Made by a program: the position numbers and the translations under genes. From contig DATLMR010000308.1 in assembly GCA_035537555.1 (NCBI GenBank), forward strand, positions 1-20,323: DNA of 20,323 bases, read 5' to 3'. This stretch comes from DATLMR01 sp035537555. Its GTDB lineage: Bacteria; Acidobacteriota; Blastocatellia; UBA7656. Below the pieces are notes generated by a model. It worked only from the letters and a program-made list of their open reading frames with translations. It did no database searches and had not been told where the DNA came from. Numbering within the stretch: the stretch's first letter is position 1; every line of letters begins with the position of its first letter. Below are positions 1 to 6,600 of this stretch, piece by piece.

Positions 1-194
1 CGAATCCGCCTCATCGCCTCCTCGCCCGAACAATGGACCAGGTACCAGAGCGCGACGGTCATATGCGCGTGGTGGCTCCATTCGGATTTCGGGAGAGAGC
101 CGGCCTCAAACGCGAGAACCAGGCGCTCGACCTCGTCGATAGAGCGGTAGGGGGCTTTAGCGCCGTTGCTCGTCATCCACATAGCTTTAATCAT
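1..194 (-). CDS. Partial hypothetical protein (N-terminal 64 residues), unassigned family
   Basis: This is the N-terminal part of a minus-strand gene whose remainder lies beyond the left edge. The ATG at 194-192 has an AGGAGA ribosome site a few bases upstream (minus strand of about 200-208), which decides the start over a second Met six codons in. The protein begins MIKAMWMTSNG and continues into an acidic helix-like stretch and a WSHHAHMTVALWYL segment at about residues 39-52, followed by EEAMRRIR. From memory, a WTH.AH.TVALWYL motif followed by an EEA..R(I/M)R helix occurs in a small family of bacterial proteins with no assigned function; this is recognition, not a search. The paired histidines could bind a ligand or metal, but that is inference. 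It is divergently oriented to the eCIS operon and has no evident link to it. Confidence 0.75.
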   Translation of the reverse strand, partial: MIKAMWMTSNGAKAPYRSIDEVERLVLAFEAGSLPKSEWSHHAHMTVALWYLVHCSGEEAMRRI

Positions 195-354
195 GATCTT
201 CTCTCCTTTCCCGTCGCGCCGATATACTCGACGAGCGGAATCACCGAAGGCACGGCGAAGACAGACCTGCCGAGCGGTAGAAGGCTGCCGCTCCGGCTCC
301 TGGTCGGAAGCGGCTTCGCTCCTAAAGTCTCGCTAATGTTCTCGTTGAGATTTT

Positions 355-377
355 GGGAGCGGGAGACCGCTCCCGCT
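355..377. other. GC-rich hairpin with two alternative 8-bp stems
   Basis: GGGAGCGG (355-362) pairs with CCGCTCCC (367-374) around a GAGA loop. Overlapping it, AGCGGGAG (358-365) pairs with CTCCCGCT (370-377) around an ACCG loop. The two perfect stems are mutually exclusive. The hairpin starts four bases past the stop codon of the 66-codon minus-strand ORF, where a terminator would be expected. However, neither strand has a T-tract after the stem: on the minus strand it is followed by AAAA. It is therefore at most a non-canonical terminator. Confidence 0.45.
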
Positions 378-380
378 GAA

Positions 381-581
381 TCAATGTAAGCGACGATTGG
401 AATCGGAGCGTCGTTGATCGCCCGACATGATCCCGGCTATCTCACTCGCGCCGGCAAGCCGCTTACTGAACGAAGGCGTGCTCAGGTTGGCATCAAGCCC
501 GAAAGACGCGAGCGCACGGGCCGAGCGTTCCACCGAGAGGCGGCCGACCGTCGCTGATTCGATTCGTCTTCCGAACATCAT
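381..581 (-). CDS. Possible small protein (66 aa), unrecognised
   Basis: A 66-codon ORF begins with tandem ATGs at 581-576. A GGAG lies nine bases before the first ATG, and a near-consensus promoter (622-650, minus strand) lies about 40 bases further upstream. That gives a normal promoter, short leader, ribosome site and ORF arrangement. The translation (starting MMFGRRIESATVG, ending in an Arg-rich tail) resembles no family I know. It has no membrane segment, signal peptide or Cys motif. A plus-strand ORF overlaps the same bases (427-693) but has no ribosome site. The support is mainly the upstream signals; the transcript might instead be non-coding, a decayed gene, or a long leader for the left-edge gene at 194. 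Confidence 0.35.
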   Translation of the reverse strand: MMFGRRIESATVGRLSVERSARALASFGLDANLSTPSFSKRLAGASEIAGIMSGDQRRSDSNRRLH

Positions 582-621
582 TGGTCAAAACTCCGAAAAA
601 ATAGTCGAAAAGAAAAACCCG

Positions 622-650
622 ATTATCCATACGCCGTCAGGGCATGTCAA
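622..650 (-). promoter_or_regulatory. Near-consensus sigma70-type promoter, minus strand
   Basis: Read on the minus strand, TTGACA (650-645) is followed by exactly 17 bases and then GATAAT (627-622). This is a perfect -35 and a 5/6 -10 with optimal spacing. Transcription would start near 615, in an AT-rich leader, and run toward the 66-codon ORF at 581 and possibly on to the gene starting at 194. In DNA this GC-rich, a chance match of this quality is unlikely but possible. Confidence 0.6.
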
Positions 651-744
651 GAACTTTCTCTCGGAGAGGTCGAATAAAAACGGCTCTTTATAGCGTCAAC
701 GCCTATCTTGGGTACTTCATGATGTTAGGCAGATCTTCCTCTTT

Positions 745-780
745 AAACGCCTCCGCGTGCTCTTCAAACGCCTCCGCGTG
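745..780. repeat. 15-base direct repeat, 21-base period
   Basis: AAACGCCTCCGCGTG occurs at 745-759 and again at 766-780. The period is 21 bases, i.e. seven codons. Read on the minus strand, it gives the heptad-like peptide HAEAFEE-HAEAFKE near the end of an 86-codon ORF (963-703). That ORF lacks a clear ribosome site. A seven-residue amphipathic repeat suggests a remnant of a coiled-coil coding sequence, but the match may be incidental. Confidence 0.5.
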
Positions 781-875
781 ACGGGCCTCGCACGGGCGAT
801 GTGCCGCCGGGCTCCTCTCGATGGCCGCGCTACCGCGGACTTTATTATCCGGGCCCGGCTCTATGACGGTTTTCC

Positions 876-904
876 TTGACCTCGAAACTGCAAGATAGTA
901 TTGT
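876..904 (+). promoter_or_regulatory. Candidate plus-strand promoter upstream of the eCIS operon
   Basis: TTGACC (876-881) is followed by 17 bases and TATTGT (899-904). The -35 matches the sigma70 consensus at 5/6 and the -10 at 4/6, with ideal spacing. It is the best plus-strand match I found between the left-edge gene and the sheath gene, but it would leave a leader of about 375 bases. The true operon promoter may lie closer, may use another sigma factor, or may need an activator, as is common for eCIS loci. Confidence 0.3.
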
Positions 905-1286
905 AGCCGGGCTGACAGCCTAGCAAGAGTCTGGGGGGTCGATTGAGAAGGCAAAAGCGACATCCAGTCGATTTGAAATAGCTATCCGGGTTAATTGATG
1001 ACCAGCCTTATAACCGGAGACTCGGACTTTGAACTTTCGTGGCCCCGGTACTTACACGGCTCGAAGAAAAATAGTTAAGAACCATGGCGATGCCCGGCGG
1101 AAGAGAGCGGTATCGCGAAGGTCGAGGCTTAAGCCGGGCGCGCGGCCATGACGTATCCGCGCCGTCGGTAAAAGCTCCATATTAAGTCTGCCTCATATCT
1201 CACCTGGATTCATAGAATGATCCGGCTTGACGGAAATCAGGAAGGGCCTGCATTTTCGCGCCCGCCTAAATAAGGAGGAGTATCCA

Positions 1287-3209
1287 ATGCCAGTTACACC
1301 AACCTATCCGGGCGTCTACATCGAAGAGGTTCCCAGCGGCGTTCGCACCATCACGGGAGTCGCCACCTCGATCACGGCTTTCGTCGGAAGGGCGGTCCGC
1401 GGGCCGGCGGGCGAGCCTGTCACCGTGAACGGCTTCGGCGATTACGAGAGAATCTTCGGAGGCCTGTCGCTCGACAGCACGATGAGCTATGCGGTTCGGG
1501 ACTTCTTTCTGAACGGCGGCGGCCAGGCCATCGTCGTGAGGCTCTTCCGGCCCTTCTATGCCTCGGCCGGAGACCATGCCTCCGCCGTGACCGCCGCGAC
1601 CGCCGCCGCAACCGCCGCGGCTCAGGCCGTGGCGAATGGCGCAACCGGGGCGGACGCCGAAGCGGCCGCGGCCGGGGCCGAAGCCGTCGCGGCGGCTCCT
1701 CCCATCCCCGCAGGCGCTACGCCGGAGACGGTGGCCGCCGTCCACTCGGCCGCAAATGCGGTCGCCGCCGCCGCGAGAAACAGTCTGCCAGCGGCAGCCA
1801 ACGCCGCCGCCGTGAAGGCTGCCGCCGTCGCCGCGACGGCCGGAGCGGTCTCCTCGGCGGTTGCCGCCTCCGTGCCGCTCACGAGAGCGCAGCTCACGCT
1901 CGGGACCACCAACGCCTTGCACCTCGAAGCGGCGAGCGAGGGCGGATGGGGCAACAAGCTTCGCGCCAGGGTCAACTACGGCACTCGCGATCCGGGTGAA
2001 AATACTCTCTTCAATATCTCGGTCAAGGATGGAAGCACGGGCAAGATCGAGAATCACCTCAACGTATCCGTTCAAGCCGGCCACCCGCGTCAGGTGGATA
2101 GAGTCCTCGCGCAGGAATCGACCCTCGTTCGCGCGACCGGAGCCCTTCCCGCCCTCAGGCCCGAAGCGAGCGCGCCCGCGGCTACAGCCACGGTGCCTGC
2201 CGGAGTCGTGGCGCCCGGCCAGGACCCTTTCACCGCCGCCCTATCGACGGGCGTCACCACGGTCGCGTCCGACGGCCGCGCGCTCACGGCGAACGATTAC
2301 CTGGGCACCACCGCCGATAAGCACGGCCTCTTCGCGCTCGAAAAGGCCGACCTCTTCAACCTGCTCTGCATCCCGCCCGACGTCCGAAACGGGGATACCG
2401 CCCCCTCGGTCTATCAGGCCGCCGTGAGGTACTGCGTGGAGCGCCGCGCCATGCTCATCGTGGACTCGCCCGCGGGCTGGAGCACTCCGAAAGAGACCGC
2501 CGCCGCGAAGGCTCGCGATGCCGTCATGGCCAACGACCTGGGCCTCGCCCTCGTCGAGTCGAGAAACGCGGCGCTCTATTTTCCTCGCGTGGTGCAGGTC
2601 GATCCCCTGCGCGACGGGCAGCTCGACACCTTCGTACCCTGCGGAATCGTCGCGGGCGTGATGGCGCGCACGGACGCGCAGCGCGGAGTCTGGAAAGCTC
2701 CCGCGGGTCTCGACGCCACCCTGAACGGCGTGCAGGGGCTCGAGGTGAACCTGACCGATTCGGAGAACGGCATGCTCAATCCGATAGCCGTCAACTGTCT
2801 CAGATCCTTTCCCGTCGCCGGGCGGGTCGTCTGGGGCGCGCGCACCCTGCGAGGCGCCGACCAGCTCGCCGACGAATACAAGTACGTGCCCGTGCGGCGT
2901 CTGGTGCTCTTCCTCGAAGAGAGCCTTTATCGCGGCACTCAGTGGGTCGTCTTCGAGCCGAATGACGAGCCGCTCTGGGCGCAGATTCGCCTGAACGTCG
3001 GGGCTTTCATGCAGAACCTTTTCCGACAGGGCGCTTTTCAGGGAACGACGCCGCGCGACGCTTACTTCGTGCAATGCGATAGAACGACAACCACTCAAAA
3101 CGAGATCAACCTGGGCATCGTCAACATCGTCGTCGGCTTTGCTCCGTTGAAACCGGCTGAGTTCGTCATCATCCACATTCAGCAGATGGCCGGGCAGATC
3201 GCCACGTAA
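1287..3209 (+). CDS. eCIS contractile tail sheath protein with Ala-rich insertion
   Basis: This is the contractile sheath subunit (640 aa) that surrounds the inner tube and drives it forward on contraction. The N-terminus (YPGVYIEEVPSG, residues 7-18) is the hallmark start of phage and eCIS sheath proteins. It is followed by TSITAFVGRA and GFGDYERIFGG, then LEAASEGGWGNKLRARV (about 213-229). The C-terminal third (RRLVLFLEESL, then WVVFEPNDEPLW...I...V..F....... GAFQG) is the conserved sheath core carrying the interlocking arm. The start is fixed by AGGAGG about eight bases before the ATG; an in-frame TTG at 1227 has neither ribosome site nor sheath homology. Residues 98-196 are about half alanine and are extra relative to typical sheaths. 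Only one sheath gene is seen, unlike the three in Afp/PVC loci. Confidence 0.97.
   Translation: MPVTPTYPGVYIEEVPSGVRTITGVATSITAFVGRAVRGPAGEPVTVNGFGDYERIFGGLSLDSTMSYAVRDFFLNGGGQAIVVRLFRPFYASAGDHASAVTAATAAATAAAQAVANGATGADAEAAAAGAEAVAAAPPIPAGATPETVAAVHSAANAVAAAARNSLPAAANAAAVKAAAVAATAGAVSSAVAASVPLTRAQLTLGTTNALHLEAASEGGWGNKLRARVNYGTRDPGENTLFNISVKDGSTGKIENHLNVSVQAGHPRQVDRVLAQESTLVRATGALPALRPEASAPAATATVPAGVVAPGQDPFTAALSTGVTTVASDGRALTANDYLGTTADKHGLFALEKADLFNLLCIPPDVRNGDTAPSVYQAAVRYCVERRAMLIVDSPAGWSTPKETAAAKARDAVMANDLGLALVESRNAALYFPRVVQVDPLRDGQLDTFVPCGIVAGVMARTDAQRGVWKAPAGLDATLNGVQGLEVNLTDSENGMLNPIAVNCLRSFPVAGRVVWGARTLRGADQLADEYKYVPVRRLVLFLEESLYRGTQWVVFEPNDEPLWAQIRLNVGAFMQNLFRQGAFQGTTPRDAYFVQCDRTTTTQNEINLGIVNIVVGFAPLKPAEFVIIHIQQMAGQIAT
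1578..1874 (+). other. Ala-rich insertion within the sheath protein
   Basis: Residues 98-196 of the sheath contain about 51 alanines in 99 positions, with Val, Thr, Gly and a few Asn, Ser and Glu. There are two short Pro-containing breaks (APPIPAGATPE at about 137-147, SLP at about 166-168). The segment sits between the N-terminal domain (ending VRLFRPF) and the conserved LEAASEGGWGN element. Its composition favours two or three alanine-rich helices. GCC/GCG triplets dominate the DNA, but the codons are mixed, so it is not a simple triplet expansion. Confidence 0.85.
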
Positions 3210-3219
3210 GGAGGAATCC

Positions 3220-3744
3220 ATGGCCCAGTTCACCGTCAACGCGCAGAGGTTCGATCCGTATAAAAACTTCAAGTTCCGAGTCAAGTGGGATGGCCGTTAC
3301 GTGGCCGGCATAAGCAAGGTCGGCGCTCTGAAACGCTCGACCGAAGTCGTCGAGCACAGAGAGGGCGGCGACCCCAGCTCCGGGCGCAAATCTCCGGGTC
3401 GAACGAAATATGAAGCGATCACTCTGGAGCGCGGAGTGACCCACGACCAGGAGTTCGAGCGATGGGCCAACAAGATTTGGAACTTCGGCTCGGGCCTCGG
3501 CTCGGAGGTCTCTCTCAAGGATTTTCGCAAGGACATCATCATCGAGGTCTACAACGAGGCCGGCCAGCTCGCGCTCGCCTATAAAATCTACCGCTGCTGG
3601 GTCTCGGAATTTCAAGCCCTGCCCGATCTCGATGCCAACGCCAATGCCGTAGCCATCCAGTCGATCAAGCTCGAGAACGAAGGATGGGAAAGAGATTACG
3701 AAGTGGCCGAGCCTCAGGAGCCGCGGTTCAATGAGCCGCAGTAG
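3220..3744 (+). CDS. eCIS inner tube protein (T4 gp19-like)
   Basis: This is the inner tube subunit (174 aa), whose stacked hexamers form the cylinder inside the sheath. Diagnostic segments are the start (FDPYKNFKFRVKWDGRYVAGISKVGAL), VVEHREGGDPSSGRKSPGRTKYEAITLERGVTHD in the middle, and the ending with AIQSIKLENEGWERD. These match the T4 gp19/Afp1-Afp5 tube family in order and length, with a slightly long, charged C-terminal tail. It starts ten bases after the sheath stop, with its own TAAGGAGG ribosome site, fitting a product needed in high amounts. It is the only canonical tube gene in the window. Confidence 0.96.
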   Translation: MAQFTVNAQRFDPYKNFKFRVKWDGRYVAGISKVGALKRSTEVVEHREGGDPSSGRKSPGRTKYEAITLERGVTHDQEFERWANKIWNFGSGLGSEVSLKDFRKDIIIEVYNEAGQLALAYKIYRCWVSEFQALPDLDANANAVAIQSIKLENEGWERDYEVAEPQEPRFNEPQ

Positions 3745-3749
3745 ATCAT

Positions 3750-4511
3750 ATGCGCCCTCTGTCCGCTCATACAATCGTCAGGCTATGGGAATGGGGCCTT
3801 GGCCGGAGCCTTGCCGCCCGCGCCCTCGGCCTCCTGGTCGTGGCTCTGCCGGACCGCTCGGAAGACGAGCTGGCTTCGCTGCCCCTCGGGCGGCGAGATG
3901 CCCTGTTGCTGAGCCTGCGAGAGCGATCCTTCGGCCCTACCCTCGCCAGCTACAGCGAGTGCCCCGAATGCGGGCAAGGCCTGGAATTCACGCTTCGGGT
4001 GAGCGAGCTGGTCGTGTCTCGGGATGACTCGGAGAGCGGCGAGCCGGAGAGTGAGCGGGCGCGAAGAGAGTTCGAGCTGGCCTCGCAGGATTACTCGCTC
4101 CGTTTTCGCCTGCCCGACAGCGCGGACCTTATGAGCGTCTCAGCCTGCAAGGATGCGAGCGGAGCGCGAATGATGCTCGCCGAACGGTGCCTGCTGCGGG
4201 TCACGCGCGCGGGAAGGGAAGCGGCCCTGCACGAATTGCCGGAGCAGGCGATGGGAGAGCTTGCCGCCCGCATGATCGAATGCGACCCGCAGGCCGAAGT
4301 GCTCCTCGACCTGGATTGCCCGGCCTGCGCCCACTCGTGGATCGTGGTTTTCGATATCGCCTCGTTTCTCTGGACCGAAGTCTCCGCGCTCGCCAGGCGC
4401 CTGTTGAGAGACGTACACGCGCTGGCTCGCGCATACGGCTGGAGCGAATCGGACATCCTCTCCATGAGCGATGCCCGGCGGCAGTTCTACCTGGAGATGC
4501 TGACTTCATGA
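3750..4511 (+). CDS. T4-type baseplate protein with two CxxC pairs (eCIS)
   Basis: This 253-aa protein resembles the small baseplate proteins found next to the tube gene in many eCIS loci (T4_baseplate-like family, from memory). The N-terminus (LWEWGLGRSLAARALGLLV) is the typical opening, and GRRDALLLSLRERSFGPTL follows. CPEC (C71, C74) and CPAC (C190, C193) flank the central domain and would make a zinc-ribbon-like site. The C-terminus (AYGWSESDILSMSDARRQFYLEML) is a helix pattern shared with phage proteins that follow tube or tape-measure genes. It starts five bases after the tube stop with no strong ribosome site, implying translational coupling. Its role in the baseplate or in tube-length control is inferred from the family. 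Confidence 0.8.
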   Translation: MRPLSAHTIVRLWEWGLGRSLAARALGLLVVALPDRSEDELASLPLGRRDALLLSLRERSFGPTLASYSECPECGQGLEFTLRVSELVVSRDDSESGEPESERARREFELASQDYSLRFRLPDSADLMSVSACKDASGARMMLAERCLLRVTRAGREAALHELPEQAMGELAARMIECDPQAEVLLDLDCPACAHSWIVVFDIASFLWTEVSALARRLLRDVHALARAYGWSESDILSMSDARRQFYLEMLTS

Positions 4512-5263
4512 AGGACTTTCTCACCCGACTCGCCGAGCGAACCCTGATGATCTCCGCCGTTGCGCGGCCCGTGACCGCGCCCGTCTTTGCTCCAACGCGA
4601 GGGGCTGCCGAATCCCCGGAAGGTCGAGGCGAGGATGAGCAGGGCGCGATGAATGCCTTGCTCGAAATGCGACGGGCCAACGCTCGCGACCTCTCCGCCA
4701 TACCGGGCGGACTGTTGCGCGCACGACCCGATTCGCGGCTCGATTCCCCGGCCAGTCAAACGCCCCACCCGGGCGGGGAGGCGCGCGGCGTGGCGTGGCG
4801 GCCCGCCGGGCCGAGCGAGGAATCCGGCCCTGAAAGAGACAGAAGCAGGTTGCGCGAAACACTGACGGGGCTCTCAGGCGCGAGGCACGCTTCGGCCATC
4901 GACGCCGGAAACCAGGAGAGCCGGGGGCCTCAATACGACGAGCCTTCCCGCCGGGCGCGAACCGTCTCCGGCCCGGAGCTTGAGCCGCGCGATCTTTCGA
5001 GCGGGAGGCCGGCCTTTCCGCGAGCGGTGCGCCCGCTTGAGATCTCCCCGGCGGAGAGAAGCGCGAACGGCCCCGAGGCGCAGCGCGAGGCCGCGCGACA
5101 GGAGGCCCCACCGGCGCCGATAATAAAGGTTTCGATCGGGCGCATCGAAGTGCGCGCCGTCGCTCCACACGCGCCGCCCGCGCCACGCGCGCGGCCCAGG
5201 CCGCCGGGCGCCGCACTCACGCTTAACGACTATCTGAAGCAGCGCGACGAAGGAAAGCGATGA
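4508..5263 (+). CDS. Disordered eCIS-associated protein with conserved ends
   Basis: This 251-aa protein of unknown function is rich in Arg, Pro, Ala, Glu and Gly for about 170 central residues and is probably disordered. Only the ends look conserved. The N-terminus (MKDFLTRLAERTL...ARPVTAPVFAP) and the C-terminus (KVSIGRIEVRAVAPHAPPAP... then LTLNDYLKQR, about residues 205-248) match a pattern I recognise from proteins between the baseplate and cap genes of eCIS loci. I chose the ATG overlapping the upstream stop (ATGA); the frame stays open to 4187, but the extra residues overlap the preceding gene and lack the family start. The layout suggests a tether joining two partners through short end motifs, which is inference. 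Confidence 0.75.
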   Translation: MKDFLTRLAERTLMISAVARPVTAPVFAPTRGAAESPEGRGEDEQGAMNALLEMRRANARDLSAIPGGLLRARPDSRLDSPASQTPHPGGEARGVAWRPAGPSEESGPERDRSRLRETLTGLSGARHASAIDAGNQESRGPQYDEPSRRARTVSGPELEPRDLSSGRPAFPRAVRPLEISPAERSANGPEAQREAARQEAPPAPIIKVSIGRIEVRAVAPHAPPAPRARPRPPGAALTLNDYLKQRDEGKR

Positions 5264-6600
5264 GCAACGCACTCGCCATTGCATCCGTGACGGCAGTATT
5301 GAGCGACCTGATCAATCAGGCCCTAGTCGCCAATGACATCACCGCGGCCATAGGAGGCAACGTGGCCGTGACGGCGATCTCGCCCGTCGAGATCGAAGCG
5401 AGCCCGCAGAAGAAGACGCAGTTGAACCTCTTCCTTTATCACCTGACTTCCAACAGCGGGTGGAGCAACGTGGGCCTCCCCTCGCGGGACGGCCAGGGGG
5501 TCCGCCTGACCAATCCTCCGCTCGCGCTCGACCTCTATTATCTGCTCACGGCATACGGCAGGCAGGACCTCGAAGCCGAGATCATACTCGGGTACGCGAT
5601 CCAGAGGCTACACGAGACTCCCGTGCTGACGCGGCGCTTGATTCGCGACACCCTGAACGTGCCGGGCGGGCCGGGGACGCCGCCGTCTCTCGCGGCGCTC
5701 ATCCTGTCTGACCTGTCCGACCAGATAGAGCAGATCAAGATCACCCCGCATCCGACCAGCACCGAAGAGTCATCGAAGCTGTGGGCGGCGTTTCAAGCGG
5801 GCTACCGCCCTTCGTTCGCCTATCACGTCTCCGTCGTCCTCATCGAAAGCGCGCAGCCCGCGCGGTCGCCTCTGCCGGTCCTGTCTCGCGGGCTGCGAGA
5901 CGCCGTGACGGGGCGAGATCAGGGCGTGGCGGTTCAGGCCGATATGCTCCCCCCGTACCCTACTCTGGAAGAGGCAACCCCTCCGAACAAGCAGCTCGCC
6001 GTTCGCACGGGAGAGGTGCTGACTCTGAGCGGCCATCACCTTGAAGGCGATCAGGTGTCGGCGCGCTTCCTGCATATGCGCTCGTCGAGAACTATGGAGT
6101 TGCCCGCCCAGGCGGGGGCGACATCGACCCGGTTTCAAGCCGCTATCCCCCAGGACCCGCCACTTGCTCCGGTCCCCATAGATTCGCCGGAGAACCCCGA
6201 CAACTGGCAGGCAGGCATCTACGTCGCCGCCGGAGTCGTTCGCCGCGCGGGCAAGCCCGATCGCGTGACGAACGGAGTCCCTTTCGCCCTTGCCCCCCGG
6301 ATCGTCGGACCCGTGCAGTCGTCCGCGGGGCCGGGCGGAGAGATTACCCTGACGGTGAGTTGCAGCCCGAAAGTGTGGAGGGGCCAGAAAGCGTTTCTCA
6401 TAGTCGGCGACCTGGAGCTGGCGGCCGAAGAGATAACGACGGAGCAGACCTCTTCTCTGGTTTTCTTATCCGACACCGTTCACCTGCCCGTGGGATCGCA
6501 GATGTGGGTGCGCCTGCGCGTGGACGGTATAGAGAGCATTTTGATCGATCGAAGCGGCGATGCGCCTGTCTTCGATCCATCACAGCGTGTGACTATATGA
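5260..6600 (+). CDS. eCIS cap/tail-terminator protein (Pvc16/Afp16-like, DUF4255)
   Basis: This 446-aa protein belongs to the Pvc16/Afp16 family (Pvc16_N, formerly DUF4255), which caps the distal end of the tube and sheath and ends polymerisation. The N-terminal domain (about 1-200) shows the family order: AIASVTAVLSDLI, then VTAISPVEIEA, LNLFLYHLTSN.GWSN, NPPLALDLYYLLTAYG and AEIILGYAIQRLHETPVL. Residues from about 245 on look like one or two Ig/TIG-type beta domains (VRTGEVLTLSGHHLEG; later APRIVGPVQSS...ITLTVS). Such C-terminal additions occur in longer members and could decorate the particle end. It overlaps the upstream gene by four bases (ATGA). It contains no catalytic motif. Confidence 0.92.
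   Translation: MSNALAIASVTAVLSDLINQALVANDITAAIGGNVAVTAISPVEIEASPQKKTQLNLFLYHLTSNSGWSNVGLPSRDGQGVRLTNPPLALDLYYLLTAYGRQDLEAEIILGYAIQRLHETPVLTRRLIRDTLNVPGGPGTPPSLAALILSDLSDQIEQIKITPHPTSTEESSKLWAAFQAGYRPSFAYHVSVVLIESAQPARSPLPVLSRGLRDAVTGRDQGVAVQADMLPPYPTLEEATPPNKQLAVRTGEVLTLSGHHLEGDQVSARFLHMRSSRTMELPAQAGATSTRFQAAIPQDPPLAPVPIDSPENPDNWQAGIYVAAGVVRRAGKPDRVTNGVPFALAPRIVGPVQSSAGPGGEITLTVSCSPKVWRGQKAFLIVGDLELAAEEITTEQTSSLVFLSDTVHLPVGSQMWVRLRVDGIESILIDRSGDAPVFDPSQRVTI

Larger units (their letters stand above)
195..1286. other. About 1.1 kb intergenic region between the left-edge gene and the eCIS operon
   Basis: No ORF here has convincing protein character. Several short ORFs on both strands overlap each other and give low-complexity Arg/Ser/Ala translations. 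The stretch holds GC-rich hairpins (about 287-314 and 355-377), a strong minus-strand promoter match (622-650) with a 66-codon ORF behind it, a 15-base direct repeat (745-780), a plus-strand promoter candidate (876-904) and the AGGAGG ribosome site of the sheath gene (about 1272-1280). Part of 585-700 is visibly richer in A and T than the rest of the window. No tRNA, rRNA, insertion-sequence ends or CRISPR repeats are visible. It may be regulatory DNA plus decayed coding sequence. Confidence 0.6.

Noticed and set aside
33..389. Plus-strand frame of 118 codons at the left edge
   Set aside because: It overlaps the minus-strand gene that has a ribosome site and a recognisable WSHHAH segment; the plus-strand translation is featureless.
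427..693. Plus-strand frame of 88 codons
   Set aside because: No ribosome site before its ATG, no recognisable protein pattern, and it overlaps the better supported minus-strand unit.
745..780. CRISPR-like repeat
   Set aside because: Only two copies, 15 bases long, six bases apart; there is no array.
703..963. Minus-strand frame of 86 codons as a real gene
   Set aside because: No ribosome site and mostly non-coding composition; only its end, with the seven-residue repeat, looks protein-like, so I kept only the repeat.
1227..1286. Upstream TTG start for the sheath gene
   Set aside because: No ribosome site, and the extra 20 residues are not part of the sheath family; the ATG at 1287 has AGGAGG at good spacing.
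2241..3284. Minus-strand frame of 347 codons across sheath and tube genes
   Set aside because: Both plus-strand genes are certain from their family motifs; the antisense translation shows no recognisable features.
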